A stretch of 64,000 bases of DNA from Eutypella sp. D-1 (GCA_023313575.1 JAJTTP010000021.1:62001-126000), one strand, 5' to 3'. Positions 36,936 to 48,807 are shown, counted from the stretch's first letter. A program made the numbers and translations. The notes: generated by a model from the sequence alone, not told the origin.

Positions 36936-37647
36936 ATTAGATGTCGTTGATGAATCGGAATAATTACATTATTCATTGGGAGGGTGGACACGATCGAGAA
37001 GTTGACGAGTCACCGACTCACGTCGCACCAGACGCAGATACCCGGGAATGACAAGGTCTAATATCTCACCTTGTCGTAGGACCAAACCCGATTACCAGTT
37101 TTTCTTTAACGGCGCACAAAAATTCATTCGTCATCCAGGAAATTCCCCAGTCTCGGCTCGCCTCGGCCTTTTGGTGCCGTCTTTTACGCCGTCGCTAGCC
37201 CCTTACCCCTTACCCCACTTGGACCCTCAGTGCTTCTACCCCGGACCGGAGCTACCAAGCAACCCTCCTATTAGATTAGCGATGAATAGCTGAAGCCTGA
37301 CCTAAATATGTGGCTAGTCCGAAGGTTACCAGGAATTTGGAGGCCGAGGTCGCCGCCTCTCAACAGCTCCCGATCCTGCAATTACTAGGTTTCCCCGCAC
37401 AGATGCTACCAGGTTGTCCATTATATACGTCGGCCTCGTGACAGAGCCAGTTCGCAAACACTTTTTCAGTTAAAGTTTTCATCTGTTTTTTTTTTTTTTG
37501 AACTTTCACGGCTACTTGTTCGTTTATCATTGTTCGGATTTTCTCAATTTCGGGTGGGTCAGATCGCAGGCAAATAGGAATGCGATAAAAACGGAAGAGA
37601 ACAGGGAAAACGTCTAGGGAGAAAAGAAAAAGAGAGAAAGAGACAAG
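36936..37647. other. Intergenic region, promoter of the PNPOx-like gene
   Basis: About 710 bp. A T-homopolymer run (about 37488-37499) and a purine-rich leader (AAAAGAAAAAGAGAGAAAG) precede the start codon at 37648. Nothing else noticed. Confidence 0.5.
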
Positions 37648-38541
37648 ATGGTGGCTTTCTTTCCATCCCTGTCTGACAAACTCCGGGACTGGGCATTGGC
37701 ACAGCCCGTGTTATTTGTGGCCAGCGCCCCCTCACATGGGAAGCACGTTAACGTGTCGCCCAAGGGGTACACCGCGGCCAACTTCTCGGTGCTTGGGCCA
37801 AACCGGTGCGCCTATGTCGACCGCACAGGCTCCGGATGCGAGACAATCTCGCATATATACGACAACGGGCGCGTTACCGTGCTGTTCTGCTCGTTTGGGT
37901 CTGCGCCGCGCATCATGCGGCTCTTCTGCCGCGGTCGCGTCATTGAGTGGGACAGCCCCGAGTTCGAACCTTTTCTTCGCGACGAGATGAAACTGCAGAA
38001 GGTCGACTCGGCGCGCGCTATCATCGTCCTCGACATTTTCGAGGTCCAGACGAGTTGCGGTTACGGCGTTCCAAAGGTGCGCCGCAGCAACGGGTCCGCA
38101 ACCACGCCGTCCGCTCTCGAGAACGGCGTGGACGGGATCAACGAGGAGAAAGTCTTCGAAGATGACGACAGCATCGACGAGGTCGAGAAGCAGAGGCGCG
38201 ACATCGGCGTCGCTGGCTTCGAAGAACGATCCACTCTACAGTCTCGAAACAACAAGCGCGAGCGGGAGGGCACCGCCCATGACTACCAGGTCGAGATGAA
38301 CACTTGCAGCATCGACGGGCTTCCCGGTCTGCGCGCTGCGCGCCGTGGCGCCGGTCAGCATCTTTGGATTGGCGACGCGGGTGCCTACCTTCGCAAGGTC
38401 GTGGCCCAGACGCACGGCATGGCGGCTGGCTTCCTCGCCGCTGTGCTGCTATGGCTTATACTAAGCCAGCTAGTCACTAGTGGTCGCTTACCCCCTTCTT
38501 ACATCCCACCCATGCTGTCTTTCGGCGTTGGTTCCGGTTGA
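37648..38541 (+). CDS. Pyridoxamine 5'-phosphate oxidase-like FMN split-barrel protein with C-terminal hydrophobic anchor
   Basis: An intronless 297-aa frame. Residues 1-150 follow the PNPOx-like split barrel (VLFVASAPSHGKHVNVSPKG, then YVDRTGSGCETISHI and VTVLFCSFGSAPRIMRLFCR), the group of small fungal proteins annotated as pyridoxamine phosphate oxidase family. Homologues bind FMN or related flavins; the reaction of this subgroup is not established. Residues about 160-215 are an acidic, variable insert, and residues about 258-276 form one hydrophobic helix (MAAGFLAAVLLWLILSQLV), suggesting tail anchoring to a membrane. The start ATG follows a purine-rich leader. Family assignment is good, substrate unknown. 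Confidence 0.85.
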   Translation: MVAFFPSLSDKLRDWALAQPVLFVASAPSHGKHVNVSPKGYTAANFSVLGPNRCAYVDRTGSGCETISHIYDNGRVTVLFCSFGSAPRIMRLFCRGRVIEWDSPEFEPFLRDEMKLQKVDSARAIIVLDIFEVQTSCGYGVPKVRRSNGSATTPSALENGVDGINEEKVFEDDDSIDEVEKQRRDIGVAGFEERSTLQSRNNKREREGTAHDYQVEMNTCSIDGLPGLRAARRGAGQHLWIGDAGAYLRKVVAQTHGMAAGFLAAVLLWLILSQLVTSGRLPPSYIPPMLSFGVGSG

Positions 38542-40684
38542 TATCAGGTTTTTTGTTTTATTATAGATACCCTTTCACATGCTATTATCTGAACTTATTT
38601 CCTTGTTTGGCTGTATAGAATTCGCTGTATTGAATTTTGGCGGCTACGCAATGCCTTTTCCTTTGTTATCTTGGGCTTGCTTGCTCTACACAGCGATGGA
38701 TGGGAATCTGTGATACTACTCGATGGCGCGCGTGTCATGGTTTGCGTGTTTTTTGTTATAGCTAGGGCCTAGTATAATGCAACTTGCTGTCACTCATCAT
38801 CTCAGGCACATATGCATTGAACGCCAGCTTGAAGTTAAGCGTTATAATAGGGTGTTACTGGGCTCTTGAGCGAGTTCCCTATATTACTAGGGTAAAGAGA
38901 CTAGAAGTAAAAATGGCGCCAGCAGACTACGTATAGTGCATCCTACGCCTATCTATTTCCTAGAATCTCTTGCATCTTACAGCGTGGATATTTTTCTTCT
39001 ACATCCGACTGGGTGATGTAGAGAGATAGAGAATCGCCGGTATATTTAGGGACATTCGTTGACTAACGAGATTTGAACAAATTAAGGGGGGGTGGGGGGA
39101 TGGCGTGTTCGTCAGGAGAGAAAAGTATTTCGCTCAACCAGCCATGTCGTGGGCCACCCGCATATTGAACCCCATAAGGGTTCCCTGGGCTCTATAAAAG
39201 CTTTTCGTGTACCACACCTGGATTCCAATCACCCTTTCTGAGCGTTTCTGTGCTGTCATAACTAGGCTCCACATCCAGAGGACACCCCCTTCAGGCGCTT
39301 ATCTACAGCTGCATGGCGAACGCCTCGGCCGAAAGGGACAAGGCAACCACTGGAACACCCGTGTGACAGTCGGTCACTGCACCTTCTTCAGCGGCTTTTT
39401 CTTTACCATGTACCATGCACACACGACCGCCAAGCAGCAGGCCGTCGCCTAGCTGCGGTGGAACGTTCGGCCTCGGAGCCATGTGCCGGTGAAGAGAGTG
39501 TGAAAATGTGCCTCAAATGGAACGCTGTGTGGTTGCAGCAACTTCCAAGCAAGCCCCCGAGGCTTTTCCGCTAGACGCCATCAACATATAACACAACATA
39601 AATTGAAAGGCTAGGCAGTATACTAGGCTGATTGCCAGGCTATCTGCTCTGTATGATGCAACCTATCTACTTAGGTACTGCTTCGTAGTCTGATCAATAC
39701 AAGATTCCGCCAGTGATACGCATATATAGCATTCGGGGCGCAGTCCTACCCGGGAATCAATATTTAATTGATTGTTTGCTTCTACTCATACGACGTAGAA
39801 AAGTTTTGAGGTTGCGCCCACCCTCCTCATTGGCGAGGCTGTGCCTCACGATCTCACGATGCGACCCTGTCCTAGATGGAGCAACCACATGGACTCGACG
39901 TACCAATTGCGAAGTTTTTCTATGTCTCTTGAGGTCCCGCGTTTTGTGACGTTACGATTACGTTTAGAAAAATTGTCTTTCTTTTTTCGGCGCGGCAAAC
40001 GCGGGTGCTTCACCTACGAAAGCTACAGCGTCGCATTCGAGAATGCAGCTTGAGCCAACGGCATATAGCAAGCCACATCCGAAACAATTTATACAGTGTA
40101 AGCGCAAGGATATGCCCTCTTCAATAAAGTCCACGTGGGTTTTGCTGAACTTTCTTACCACCACCATCGTATATCATATGGAGTGCTGCTTGAGGCGCAT
40201 GGAGCTGAATAGGGGTGTCCGATTAGAGCCGATAGGGGCGGAAGGATAATGCGTCTTCGAAGTACACAACTCTACATTAGGGAAGGTCCACTTGAGGACA
40301 GTGTACTTGTGTCTAGCTGGTTTGCATATGAGAGCATATACTACGGCCATTATGATGATAATGAGACAGGCATTGCATGTACTTGATGCTTATGCTTACA
40401 GTACTTGCCTCGAAAACAGTAGAAGTACTCAATAAACTGTTACTTGATGCCATGTCATGGAACATCATATTTACTCTGCTCTATCATCTCACGCTCCCCT
40501 TAATGGCACATCAACAACTCCGGGCCAAATACCAGGTCTTCAAACTTTTACACTGAAGCTAACTATATACAGGGAAATAGCTGAACTACAAACTTTCAAA
40601 CTGAATCTAATGATAGTAGTCCTCCGCAAGTAGCTTGTAGTCAGTTCACATGACCACCAACTCGTGACACGTCGTGTATTAAGC
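38542..40684. other. Intergenic region, no supported gene
   Basis: About 2.1 kb between the PNPOx-like gene and the 3' end of the metalloprotease-like gene. Only short frames without family features; a G-rich run near 39086-39099. Confidence 0.5.
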
Positions 40685-42130
40685 TCACTGCCAACTACGG
40701 TTACGCGATAGCTCGTACCACCAGTTGCGCAGCATCCAGCCGTCGAAGTCGGTGACCTCTGTCGCTGACCCAGCGAGCATGATGAAGTTCGTGATACCAG
40801 TTGGGGTCCAATCTATACCACGCGTCAGCAAAGGTCTACAGCAAATTTCTGGTTAAGAAGAGGGGTTAGTTGTGCTCTTACCATAGACTGTATTGTGTTC
40901 GCGGCAAGGGGCACGTGGTTAGCAAACTCTCCCTAGTCTCGCATACTTGAGGACGTTCAGATCAATAACCTACAATCATCCAAGCCATAGGTGTGGCCCT
41001 AGTATCACGTGTTAGCATACTGTGTCCGAAGTTAGTGACGGAAGGAAAGACTCACAAGTTCGTGGAGGAGAATGTGGATGCTGTCCGAGCCTAGGAGCTC
41101 CATGAAGTACTCCCTCCCGATACGTTGGCCCCAGTCACCGCCAGCACCGCCCTCGAACCCGTCGGTCAACCAAAGGGACTGGTCGTAGTGTCTCTCCGCG
41201 CCGCCAGGGCAGCTATCGTAGTTACCATCCTGCATTCGCGGATTATCCAACGAGAAGTGGTCAGCAAAGCCGGGGAATATTCCCGAGTAGGTCCCTCAGA
41301 TATAACAGTTGCTCGCCCCCCCCCAAAAAGAGATTCTCACCTGATGGAAAAAGCGGCCACAGGCGGGCGCACACTGCGGGGCGCCTTCCGAGTCAGTGTC
41401 CGTCTAGACGTCGACACCGTCCGTGGAGCCCTGAAGGAGCCCCGTGTCCTTGACGGCCCAGCCCACGACGTTGACGTTGATCGAGTCGTACGGGAAGTTG
41501 TCGTATCCGTATAGCCACTGGAACCCTACAAGCGGTGTCAGCTACAAGCCCCTTTTATGTATATGTATATCCTGGTTCTCGTCTGCCCGTTAGAAATGAG
41601 TCTAGGCTTACTCACATATGTCGTACTGCCGCGCTACAGCCGTCGCGATCTGGTCGCGTTGCTCCTTCGTGACAGAGGCGCCGGACTCCCAGCGCACGCA
41701 TACATTGACCTTGCTAGAGACCACGGGAATACAGTCAATAAATGTACTCTCAGCTGGGGGGACAAGGGGGACGCAAGGACGGCAACGGAGCAGAGTGTTC
41801 CTAATCCCTCACTTACCCGTCGTTGGCCCGGAGCTGGTCCCAGCCGTAGTTCTTAAAGCCGAACAGGCCGTCAGTATACGTATCCACGCAGTGGTCCCAG
41901 ACCTCCTTGAGCGGGGCCGTGAGTTCAGACGGCGGGCTCCAGCCGGCCTGTCGCCGGCGCGGGTTCGGGCTCGTGCCTGGGCCCCGTCCCGCTGCTGATC
42001 TCGGGGGCGGTCCCGGAACACGTGCCCACACGGAGGGATCTGCGTCCGCCTGGGGCTTGAGAGCGAGGGCCGATACCAGCGGGGCGGCGGCTGAAACGGC
42101 CGCAAGGCCTGTCGCGAATCGGAGGTGCAT
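40685..42130 (-). CDS. Secreted HExxH metalloprotease-like protein, interrupted by an in-frame TAG
   Basis: Model of seven exons on the minus strand: 42130-41817, 41713-41616, 41525-41341, 41229-41056, 40998-40974, 40887-40882, 40812-40685; 310 codons including the stop. The first 22 residues are a signal peptide (LRFATGLAAVSAAAPLVSALA). The zinc motif is HELGHTYGLDD, split by an intron between HEL and GHT, followed by FYDWTP. The family is the fungal/actinobacterial secreted protease-like proteins annotated near cellulose-binding modules; no such module is present here. The frame is intact except for TAG at 41406-41404 (codon in VDV-stop-TDTD); all splice sites and the downstream 170 codons remain good. 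The stop may be a recent lesion, an assembly error, or a site of A-to-I mRNA editing. Confidence 0.75.
40882..40887 (-). other. Predicted 6-nt microexon
   Basis: On the minus strand TCTATG lies between an acceptor (AATACAG, with a CTAAC branch site upstream) and a donor (GTAAGA). Splicing it in turns GAT GAT T / TC TAT G / AT TGG into Asp-Asp-Phe-Tyr-Asp-Trp, directly after the HELGHTYGL zinc motif. Skipping it removes two codons without a frameshift. Confidence 0.65.
41394..41419 (-). other. Predicted mRNA hairpin presenting the in-frame UAG in its loop
   Basis: In the transcript, CGGUGUC pairs with GACACUG (one G-U), then a 2-nt bulge, then CGU pairs with ACG around a CUAG tetraloop. The stop codon's A (minus-strand base 41405) is in the loop, preceded by U and followed by G. 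Confidence 0.5.
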
Positions 42131-43770
42131 GGTTGGTTTTATTTGCTATGTAAGCGGTGCCGCTGGTCTATGATGTTGCGATATATCCGTTGGTCCAACA
42201 TGATCAATATTGTACCATCGATCAATTTTTTTCTCGCCTTTTCTTATATAGGCTCCCCCTTTCCCCCTTTCTCCTAGAACAGCATGCTAGATGCTGTACG
42301 GAAAGGGGAAAAGGCCTTGTCAACCATGCCATGCCAAGGCTGAAAGCACTATGTTGAACACCTGAAGTGAGACAGACCGTCCGGAGAACTTGTGTCCCCA
42401 CGTATTATCCCTCCAATGATGCGTCTACACTTCCCTGGGTCTACAATTATCATTGTCCAGCTACGAGAAGGGCTCTAGTGCGCACACGATGAAACCCTGG
42501 CTCGAAAGAGCGCTTGTTAACCAATCCCATTTTTATTCCTGGCTTTTACAAGGTAAGGCCGAAAGGCTAACTGTTTGAGGCAGTCGACGGAACAAGAGAA
42601 GCCTTTATTTCCACGTCCTGCAATTTTCCGGCGGTGGGGATTATCTTCAACCTCATGGGCCGACCAGGCTGCGGGACTCGTGGAGAATTGTTTGTTCTAC
42701 CCTTTTTAAGACCAGCGCCCGCCCCCGAAGAAAGAACCGGACAGGGGTACGGGGTTTCTCGGCTGTTGATATGCAACCACATAATCAGATCAGAGGCCTG
42801 AAATGGTTAACTTATCTCTTCAGTCACTGAGCAAAACAGCAAATCCTCCTTCAGGTGTGCGGGAATCAATAGCGAGTTAATTTGTTCACAGAAAGGCACC
42901 CTGAACCTGTTCTATTCTAACGACAACCCTTCAACCATCTCCAACAGATTACCCAGTACTTGTCGTATTTAGCAGAGTTCAGCTATACGCGTTGCTCTCC
43001 CGTGGTCTTTGATGATGTTAGATGAAAGGATTGCTTTCCGGGTTGAAGATAAAAGCCGAATATCATACGACATCATCCCACCACTCGCGAAAAGACGCGC
43101 CTGAACTACATACATACAGCATAGCTAGCTGCCTGGCTAACTAATCAACACTTTAAATACATCATGCACCGCTGTGCGGTTCGCGTACTGACAATCACGG
43201 GCTCCAATTGATATAATAGATGCTTCGTCGTCGCCCTGGCCTTACTCAATATCAGGGGGTTACGAAAGTAGGCTCAAGACCATCGAGTTGCTTTGCCAAC
43301 TTCGCAGCGTAGCCCGAGTCCTCCCATGCCCAGCATATTATCAGAACCCAGACTCCTCGACGCAGTAAAGCACAAGGGTGAGAGCTGCAACAGCCGATGC
43401 GAAAGGAATTGACTCGTATGTCAACGGAAGAAGGCCGTCTATAGCATCCAGCTTAGTCCGTATGAAGAAGCGGAATTCCTAGGTATAAATCGGAATAGAC
43501 TATGCACGCAGGGTACATAGTCTGGTCGGCCTTCAATCCCCAGTCCAGCTTATGAGAATAAGCGACCTTGCATAGAAGTATGGTTGTGAGCGTACCCATG
43601 GTTGCCTCGCGTGCCATGTACTCTGGTCCGTCGTTAAGTGAGGCGTGCATTCTGGGCGCTTCCTCTTTCCACAAGATGTGAATGTAGGCGAATGATGCCA
43701 GCCTGAAGCAGGTTGTATAGTAATATAGCCTCTGTGATTGTCGTGCAAAGTGGTACTTGCCCCCACCCAT
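42131..43770. other. Intergenic region, no supported gene
   Basis: About 1.6 kb between the metalloprotease-like start and the 3' end of UPF3. A 105-aa minus-strand frame at 43453-43770 lies just beyond the UPF3 stop but shows no family features. Confidence 0.5.
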
Positions 43771-45774
43771 TTAGCTAGGTGCAGCCGGAGCAGATGATCC
43801 CCCCGATGCGGCAGGCGCCGTCTTAGAGGCCGAGCCCGACGTCTCGGGGGCGGCGGCCTCCTTATTCTTATCAGCACCACCCTTCCTTCCGCGGCCACGT
43901 CCACCACGCTTAGGACGCTCGGTCGGGGCCTGGGCCGCGGGCTGTGCCTCAGCGCTTCCCTTTTCTTTGTCGGCGGCGGGCTGTGACGTGGGCGCCGCCT
44001 TCTTCGTCTCCTTTCGTTCTAATACCTGGATGGTACCCTGTGCAACTGTGATCGGACTGCCAGTGACAGCCTTGACGAGCGATTCGTGATCCGCAAAGTC
44101 CACATAGGCAAATCCCTTCCGTTTTTCCAACTCAATGTGTGTGACAGTGCCGAATGTCTCCATCGCCTGCTTGAGCAAAGCCTCAGTCACGCCTTGCGAG
44201 GTATTCGCATGCTTTAAGAAGGCGCGAGTTGCGCCTGCCGTTACCGAAGTCTGAGATGATGTCTTCTTTTGCGATGTCGAAGCTTGTTTAGAGGCAGACT
44301 TTGCGGATGTTGCCTTCGGGCCTGTCGGTGCCGGAGTTGACGTTGAAGGCGCTGATGCCGGGGTTGACGTCGCTGGTGTGGCAGCAGAAGAGCCGGGCTC
44401 TTTATCCTTACGCTTCAAGATAACCGGTGTAGGCTGAACCGATGCCTTGGTAGAGGCATTTGAAGTCTCGTTGCCCTTCCCTTTCGCATCTTCCTTGGGA
44501 GGGTTTTGCTTGCCGGCCTTGTTACGGGATCTCTTAGAACCTTCGGCCGCGGGTGCTTTGGTTGCCGTAGGCGTGGATGGCCGCGCTGAAGAAGCCGGAG
44601 CTTCAGGGGCCGAAGCCGCGGGCGCAGACTCCTTGTTCTCTTTACTATCCTTCCCTACATCGGCTTTCGCTGCTGCATCTGCTTTGGCCGCATCCTGGCG
44701 CGCTCTCCGATGAGCACTCCCAGGGCTCAGGCCCAAATCTCGCTGCAAAATCTTGGCTGCTGCCGCAATGCCGGCACGGCGACTCTTCGGGGCTGCGGAC
44801 TCTTCTGCCGCTTTATTCGACGCTGCCTGGGCCGCCACCGTTTTCGCTGCCTCCGCTGCCTCCTGAGCTGCGGCTTTTTTAGTCAAAAGCTTGACGGGCT
44901 CCTTGGGCTTCTCTTTCTCCTTCTCCTTCTCGCTCTGCCTCTCGGATTTGTCGGCCTTGGCATCTTTACTCTTCTTCTTAGAGTCTTCCGTAGTACTCTT
45001 TGATTTGCCGCTCTGCGATTCTTGCCGAGAGTGTTTGGCACTCTTTGCACTAGCAGCCTCCTTCGCCTTGTTTGCCTTTTTCTCCTTAAGATACTGGACA
45101 AGAGGGGTGGTGGTGACCTTGGTATCCTCAGCGCCCGTATCTTCGGCTGTCTGCTCACCCTCTTGTTCCTTTGTAGGCGTCGGTTGTGTAAGGGACTGGA
45201 GGAAGGCCTGGAATTCGGGATCTTGGTCGATTGTACCCTGTCTAGGATCGGTACGTCTCTTGGCAGTAGGTATCTTCTGGAATTGGGCGATTTCGACATA
45301 GGGAGGTCCCACCAGAGCGGCATCATTCATGGTGCGTTTCGCATCCTCCCAAGCGGACTTCTGGACTATCTCGGACAGACTTAGGAGATCATCTGTCTTG
45401 ATTAGGTGGAGGTAGCATCGAGCCGGCTGCGAGGGAAAAGAGGGACTAAGATAGGCAGATAGGCGGGTCAGCGTCGTTCAGAGAATGGTTCAGACAGAGG
45501 GAATCTCGTGCAGGATATTATGTAGGACTAACTCATGAGAAATAGTTCCAGTCTGGAACTGGGACCAATCCACTTTCCCATTACCATCTTTCCATTGCTC
45601 TCCGAGGATATTCCATGCCTCGTCGGCGGTGATTCCAGGAGGAAGCCTGCGAATAACGACTTTCTTTCCTGTAACAGGAGCTTTGGCCTTTCCCACCTTG
45701 GGAGTCTCTGCCTGGGCGCTATTGTCTTGGGAGGCACCGTTGGTGTGAGGTTTGCGACTAGTTGATGAAGCCAT
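43771..45774 (-). CDS. UPF3: UPF3 homologue, nonsense-mediated mRNA decay
   Basis: Two exons on the minus strand, 45774-45533 and 45445-43771, joined at SHD|PSFPSQPAR; 638 aa. Residues about 36-155 are the Smg-4/UPF3 RNP-like domain (GKKVVIRRLPPGITADEAW ... GPPYVEIAQFQKIP), followed by the fungal UPF3 stretch TDPRQGTIDQDPEFQAFLQ. The middle is Ala/Lys/Ser-rich and disordered. At about 485-560 there is a second RRM-like domain (RNP2 around TRAFLKHA, RNP1 KGFAYVDF). The tail is Arg/Gly and Ala-rich. UPF3 links exon-junction or ribosome-bound mRNAs to UPF2/UPF1 and shuttles between nucleus and cytoplasm. The donor GTTAGT is unusual but is the only one that keeps the frame. Confidence 0.9.
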
Positions 45775-47289
45775 AGTTTGTTTGAATATGTACTCAAGGG
45801 CTTATGTCGGTATCTATGTCGGTGTCTATGTTGATATCGACATCGATGATGTTGATGATATCAATTCAGGGGAGGCCGACGGTGTCAAGTGCACTCGAGT
45901 AGTGATGGCGTATGTCGCATTCCCTGGTGTCAGGCGCGAGATGTTCAGGTCACAAAATTCACTTCACCATGCAAATTCACATGGAAGTTTACATGGGAAA
46001 AGTATGCTACTCGGCCTAGATATTGGTACCTAGGTAGTAATTGAGGTGAGAAGACAATGAAAGAGACGTTCCTGGATAATGCAAGTGCGATGGTAGGTTT
46101 TTTAGGATCGCATCTTCTTACGTACATATTTAGGTTCTTTAGGTAAGTACGCCGCGGCGTAGGTAAGATAAAAACATTGGAAACCTTTCCAGTTGGAACC
46201 TTAAGGTTAAAGTACCTGCCTAGGTACACAAGTACCTTTAAACTTATTGTGCTTCCATAGACTTTGGAGGTACTGAATACCTAGCCCAAAAGCATTAAAG
46301 GTTGCCCCGCACCTTCCAATTATGCAAAGGTACCTACGCAAAGGTACACTACCTAGGTACCTACCAGCCCCCCTCTAAGACCTCGGGATCAAACAATATT
46401 CCAGTTAAGGGTATTCCGTACATGATTGGATTGTAGCTGCCAGTGCCCCTCTAACCACAGGTATGTAGCGAACTAAAACCCCTGTAAACAAGCCTAAGCT
46501 TATTTAGCGGGCCATATGGGTTAGGGTTCTAAGTAACTGTCCACGGGTTTGGTAACTCTAAATCCATTTGGTTAATTGCAGATCTATAAAGGAATGATAT
46601 CACCTATGTACTGAGCAGGAGTCTTCTAGACATGTAAATTCAGCAAAATGGAACTTATATTAAAGCAATATAACGATGCCGGGGCCGGCACTCAACTAAT
46701 GGTACAGATAAAAGGGTACAAGTATAACAACATGGTTTGGAGATGAATTCATAGGTGTCTACCAAGGTATTTGGGTGGGGGAAGTAGCTTCTAAAGCTCT
46801 TAGGGCTTGTAAGTAAAATACCTAAGTAAGGTGTGGTTCAGAGGGGTTTGCTTTGATGAGGGGAAGGGAATTCCAAAAGTGTCGTCAGACGATACCAGTC
46901 AAGCAAGCACCAGCTTGTCGAGTGATATTTGTGGTCATCATACGACTAGAATCGAGAAAAGTAGTGCCCAGAAAACCACATCGGGTTATCTTCAGACAGA
47001 ATAGAATTAATGGTAAGAAAAAGAGCCATTCAGGTATTTGAGGAGGCATCACCGGGCTTCATAGGGAAGGCGACTTGCTCGTCTATCCCAAGGAACCCTG
47101 TCAGCCTCGACATAAAATCATCATGCAGCCCGTAAAATAGGTAAGTATAGGTAATCGGTGATGGAGTGAAGGGAGGCGATAGGGGAGCCAGTATATTCCA
47201 GAGTGTGGAAGAATATACCGGGAGAAGAAAGGGAGAGAAGACGATCATTCTCCAAGCCCAGACCGCCGCCCGGGGATATCGCTTGCCGT

Positions 47290-47350
47290 ACCGTCCACAA
47301 TCGGATCGTGTACCCGGGCGGAATAAGAGACCGTCCACAATCGGATCGTG
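47290..47350. repeat. Two-copy 21-nt direct repeat
   Basis: ACCGTCCACAATCGGATCGT plus a final G is present at 47290-47310 and again at 47330-47350, a 40-nt period, with unrelated spacer sequence. Confidence 0.8.
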
Positions 47351-48257
47351 CCTTCTTATTACGCCACGATATCCCCGTGCTTTGCTCTAGGTTATTGGAC
47401 CGTCGCTTCATTATACATAGTTTGGGTGATGTGGTTAGAGATGGGGGAGGAAGAGATGGTTGAGGTGAGGATTGGAAGATGGATGTCGATAGGAATTGGA
47501 AGTGGAAGTGGAAGGGAAGGAAGGGTGTGAGCTCTTCTATTTATATGCGGGGGATCTGGGAGAGTGATTGTAAACAACTTTATTTCCTCAGGCAGAAACC
47601 TTCCAAGGTTGGTATTAAGCTCACTCGCGTACATTCAATGTAGCGCACCTATTACCCAAGCTTGGGTACGCAGGTAGCTACTGATCTAAATCAGTAAAAC
47701 TTTAAGCTGATTGCCGGAAAGGATTTTACTGATTAAATTCAAGAACGTGTTATATTTTCATGCAGTGGCATACCGTACATAGGCACCTGTTGTTACAGTT
47801 TGATTATATAGTACCTATTTGCATATAGGTACTTAGGTATATGTCGCACTTGAGCTTCCAGGTTGGGTGAAGGGTACCAAGGTACCTAACTTACACGCGG
47901 GTGTACCAGGCCGTCAGACTATTTCCAACTCACGGCACCTGCACATTGAAATCTGCAATTCCACTATATATACCAAATATTAGAGTATCTAAAGAGAGTA
48001 GGCCTTGTGATGAAACGAAGTCCGAGTCTCGGACTCCGAGAGGATCTCGTCGAGGAATACGTCGGGTTCACAACTGCCCAGCTTCGTCTGTCTTTAATAT
48101 GAATTTGACCACGGCTTCGAAGTTAACTCAAGGTTGCGAGGTGGTGTACTACGTGATTCTAGTACATCCTCCTGAACGTAACGCATCTCCTTTCCCTCTA
48201 CCAGTGCATGTGGTCGTGGAGCTTATCTAGGTCGTGGTCAGATACGCTCTCATACCT

Positions 48258-48381
48258 CCAGATATCGGTGACCGGCCTCACCGATACCATCTTTATTATA
48301 AATACTCCCCCACTGATATCTGGTATACGCAGCGTGTTCCTCGACGAAAGTGTGAAGGGCATCACGAAGGCCGATATCTGG
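48258..48381. repeat. Cluster of GATATCTGG inverted/direct repeats with a 9-bp hairpin
   Basis: CCAGATATC at 48258-48266 is inverted relative to GATATCTGG at 48315-48323 and 48373-48381. Within it TATCGGTGA (48263-48271) and TCACCGATA (48278-48286) form a perfect 9-bp inverted repeat with a 6-nt loop. Confidence 0.65.
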
Positions 48382-48807
48382 CATCACGTGATAATGGGCT
48401 AGGGCGCTAGTAGCGGACCGCCCCCTATTTATGTGCGGGCTACAAAAAGCTCTGGTAAACTTCTCAAGAAGTTCAATATCTATTCAAACTCTACTCACAC
48501 TGTCAAGCTACGTGCAGTAGCCCTCCAGCTTTTACTCTGTTGTGACACCTCTGACACTCAAGGTTATACTCTAAGTTTGATATGTCAAACTTTACACCGA
48601 ACCCTTTTACTATTTAGTCTCTTCGATCTACACTGTACTTCGTAAGCTGCACAAGAGACCTGGATTGACCCGAAGAAGGGACCGCGAATGCGGCGGCGCA
48701 GGAGACCTGCACAGCAGGCTGGGTAACCCACAAGAACAACGTAATTGCCCCCCAACTTGCGCTTATCGTGACCTTTTTACAAGATCATTATAACATTATG
48801 CGCTATG

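Larger units (their letters stand above)
45775..48807. other. Long intergenic region rich in TACCTAGGTA-type palindromes
   Basis: About 3 kb without a supported gene. Copies or near-copies of TACCTAGGTA cluster at 46025-46390 and again at 47810-47890. A 21-nt direct repeat occurs at 47290-47310 and 47330-47350. Three GATATCTGG/CCAGATATC elements lie at 48258-48381. Confidence 0.55.
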
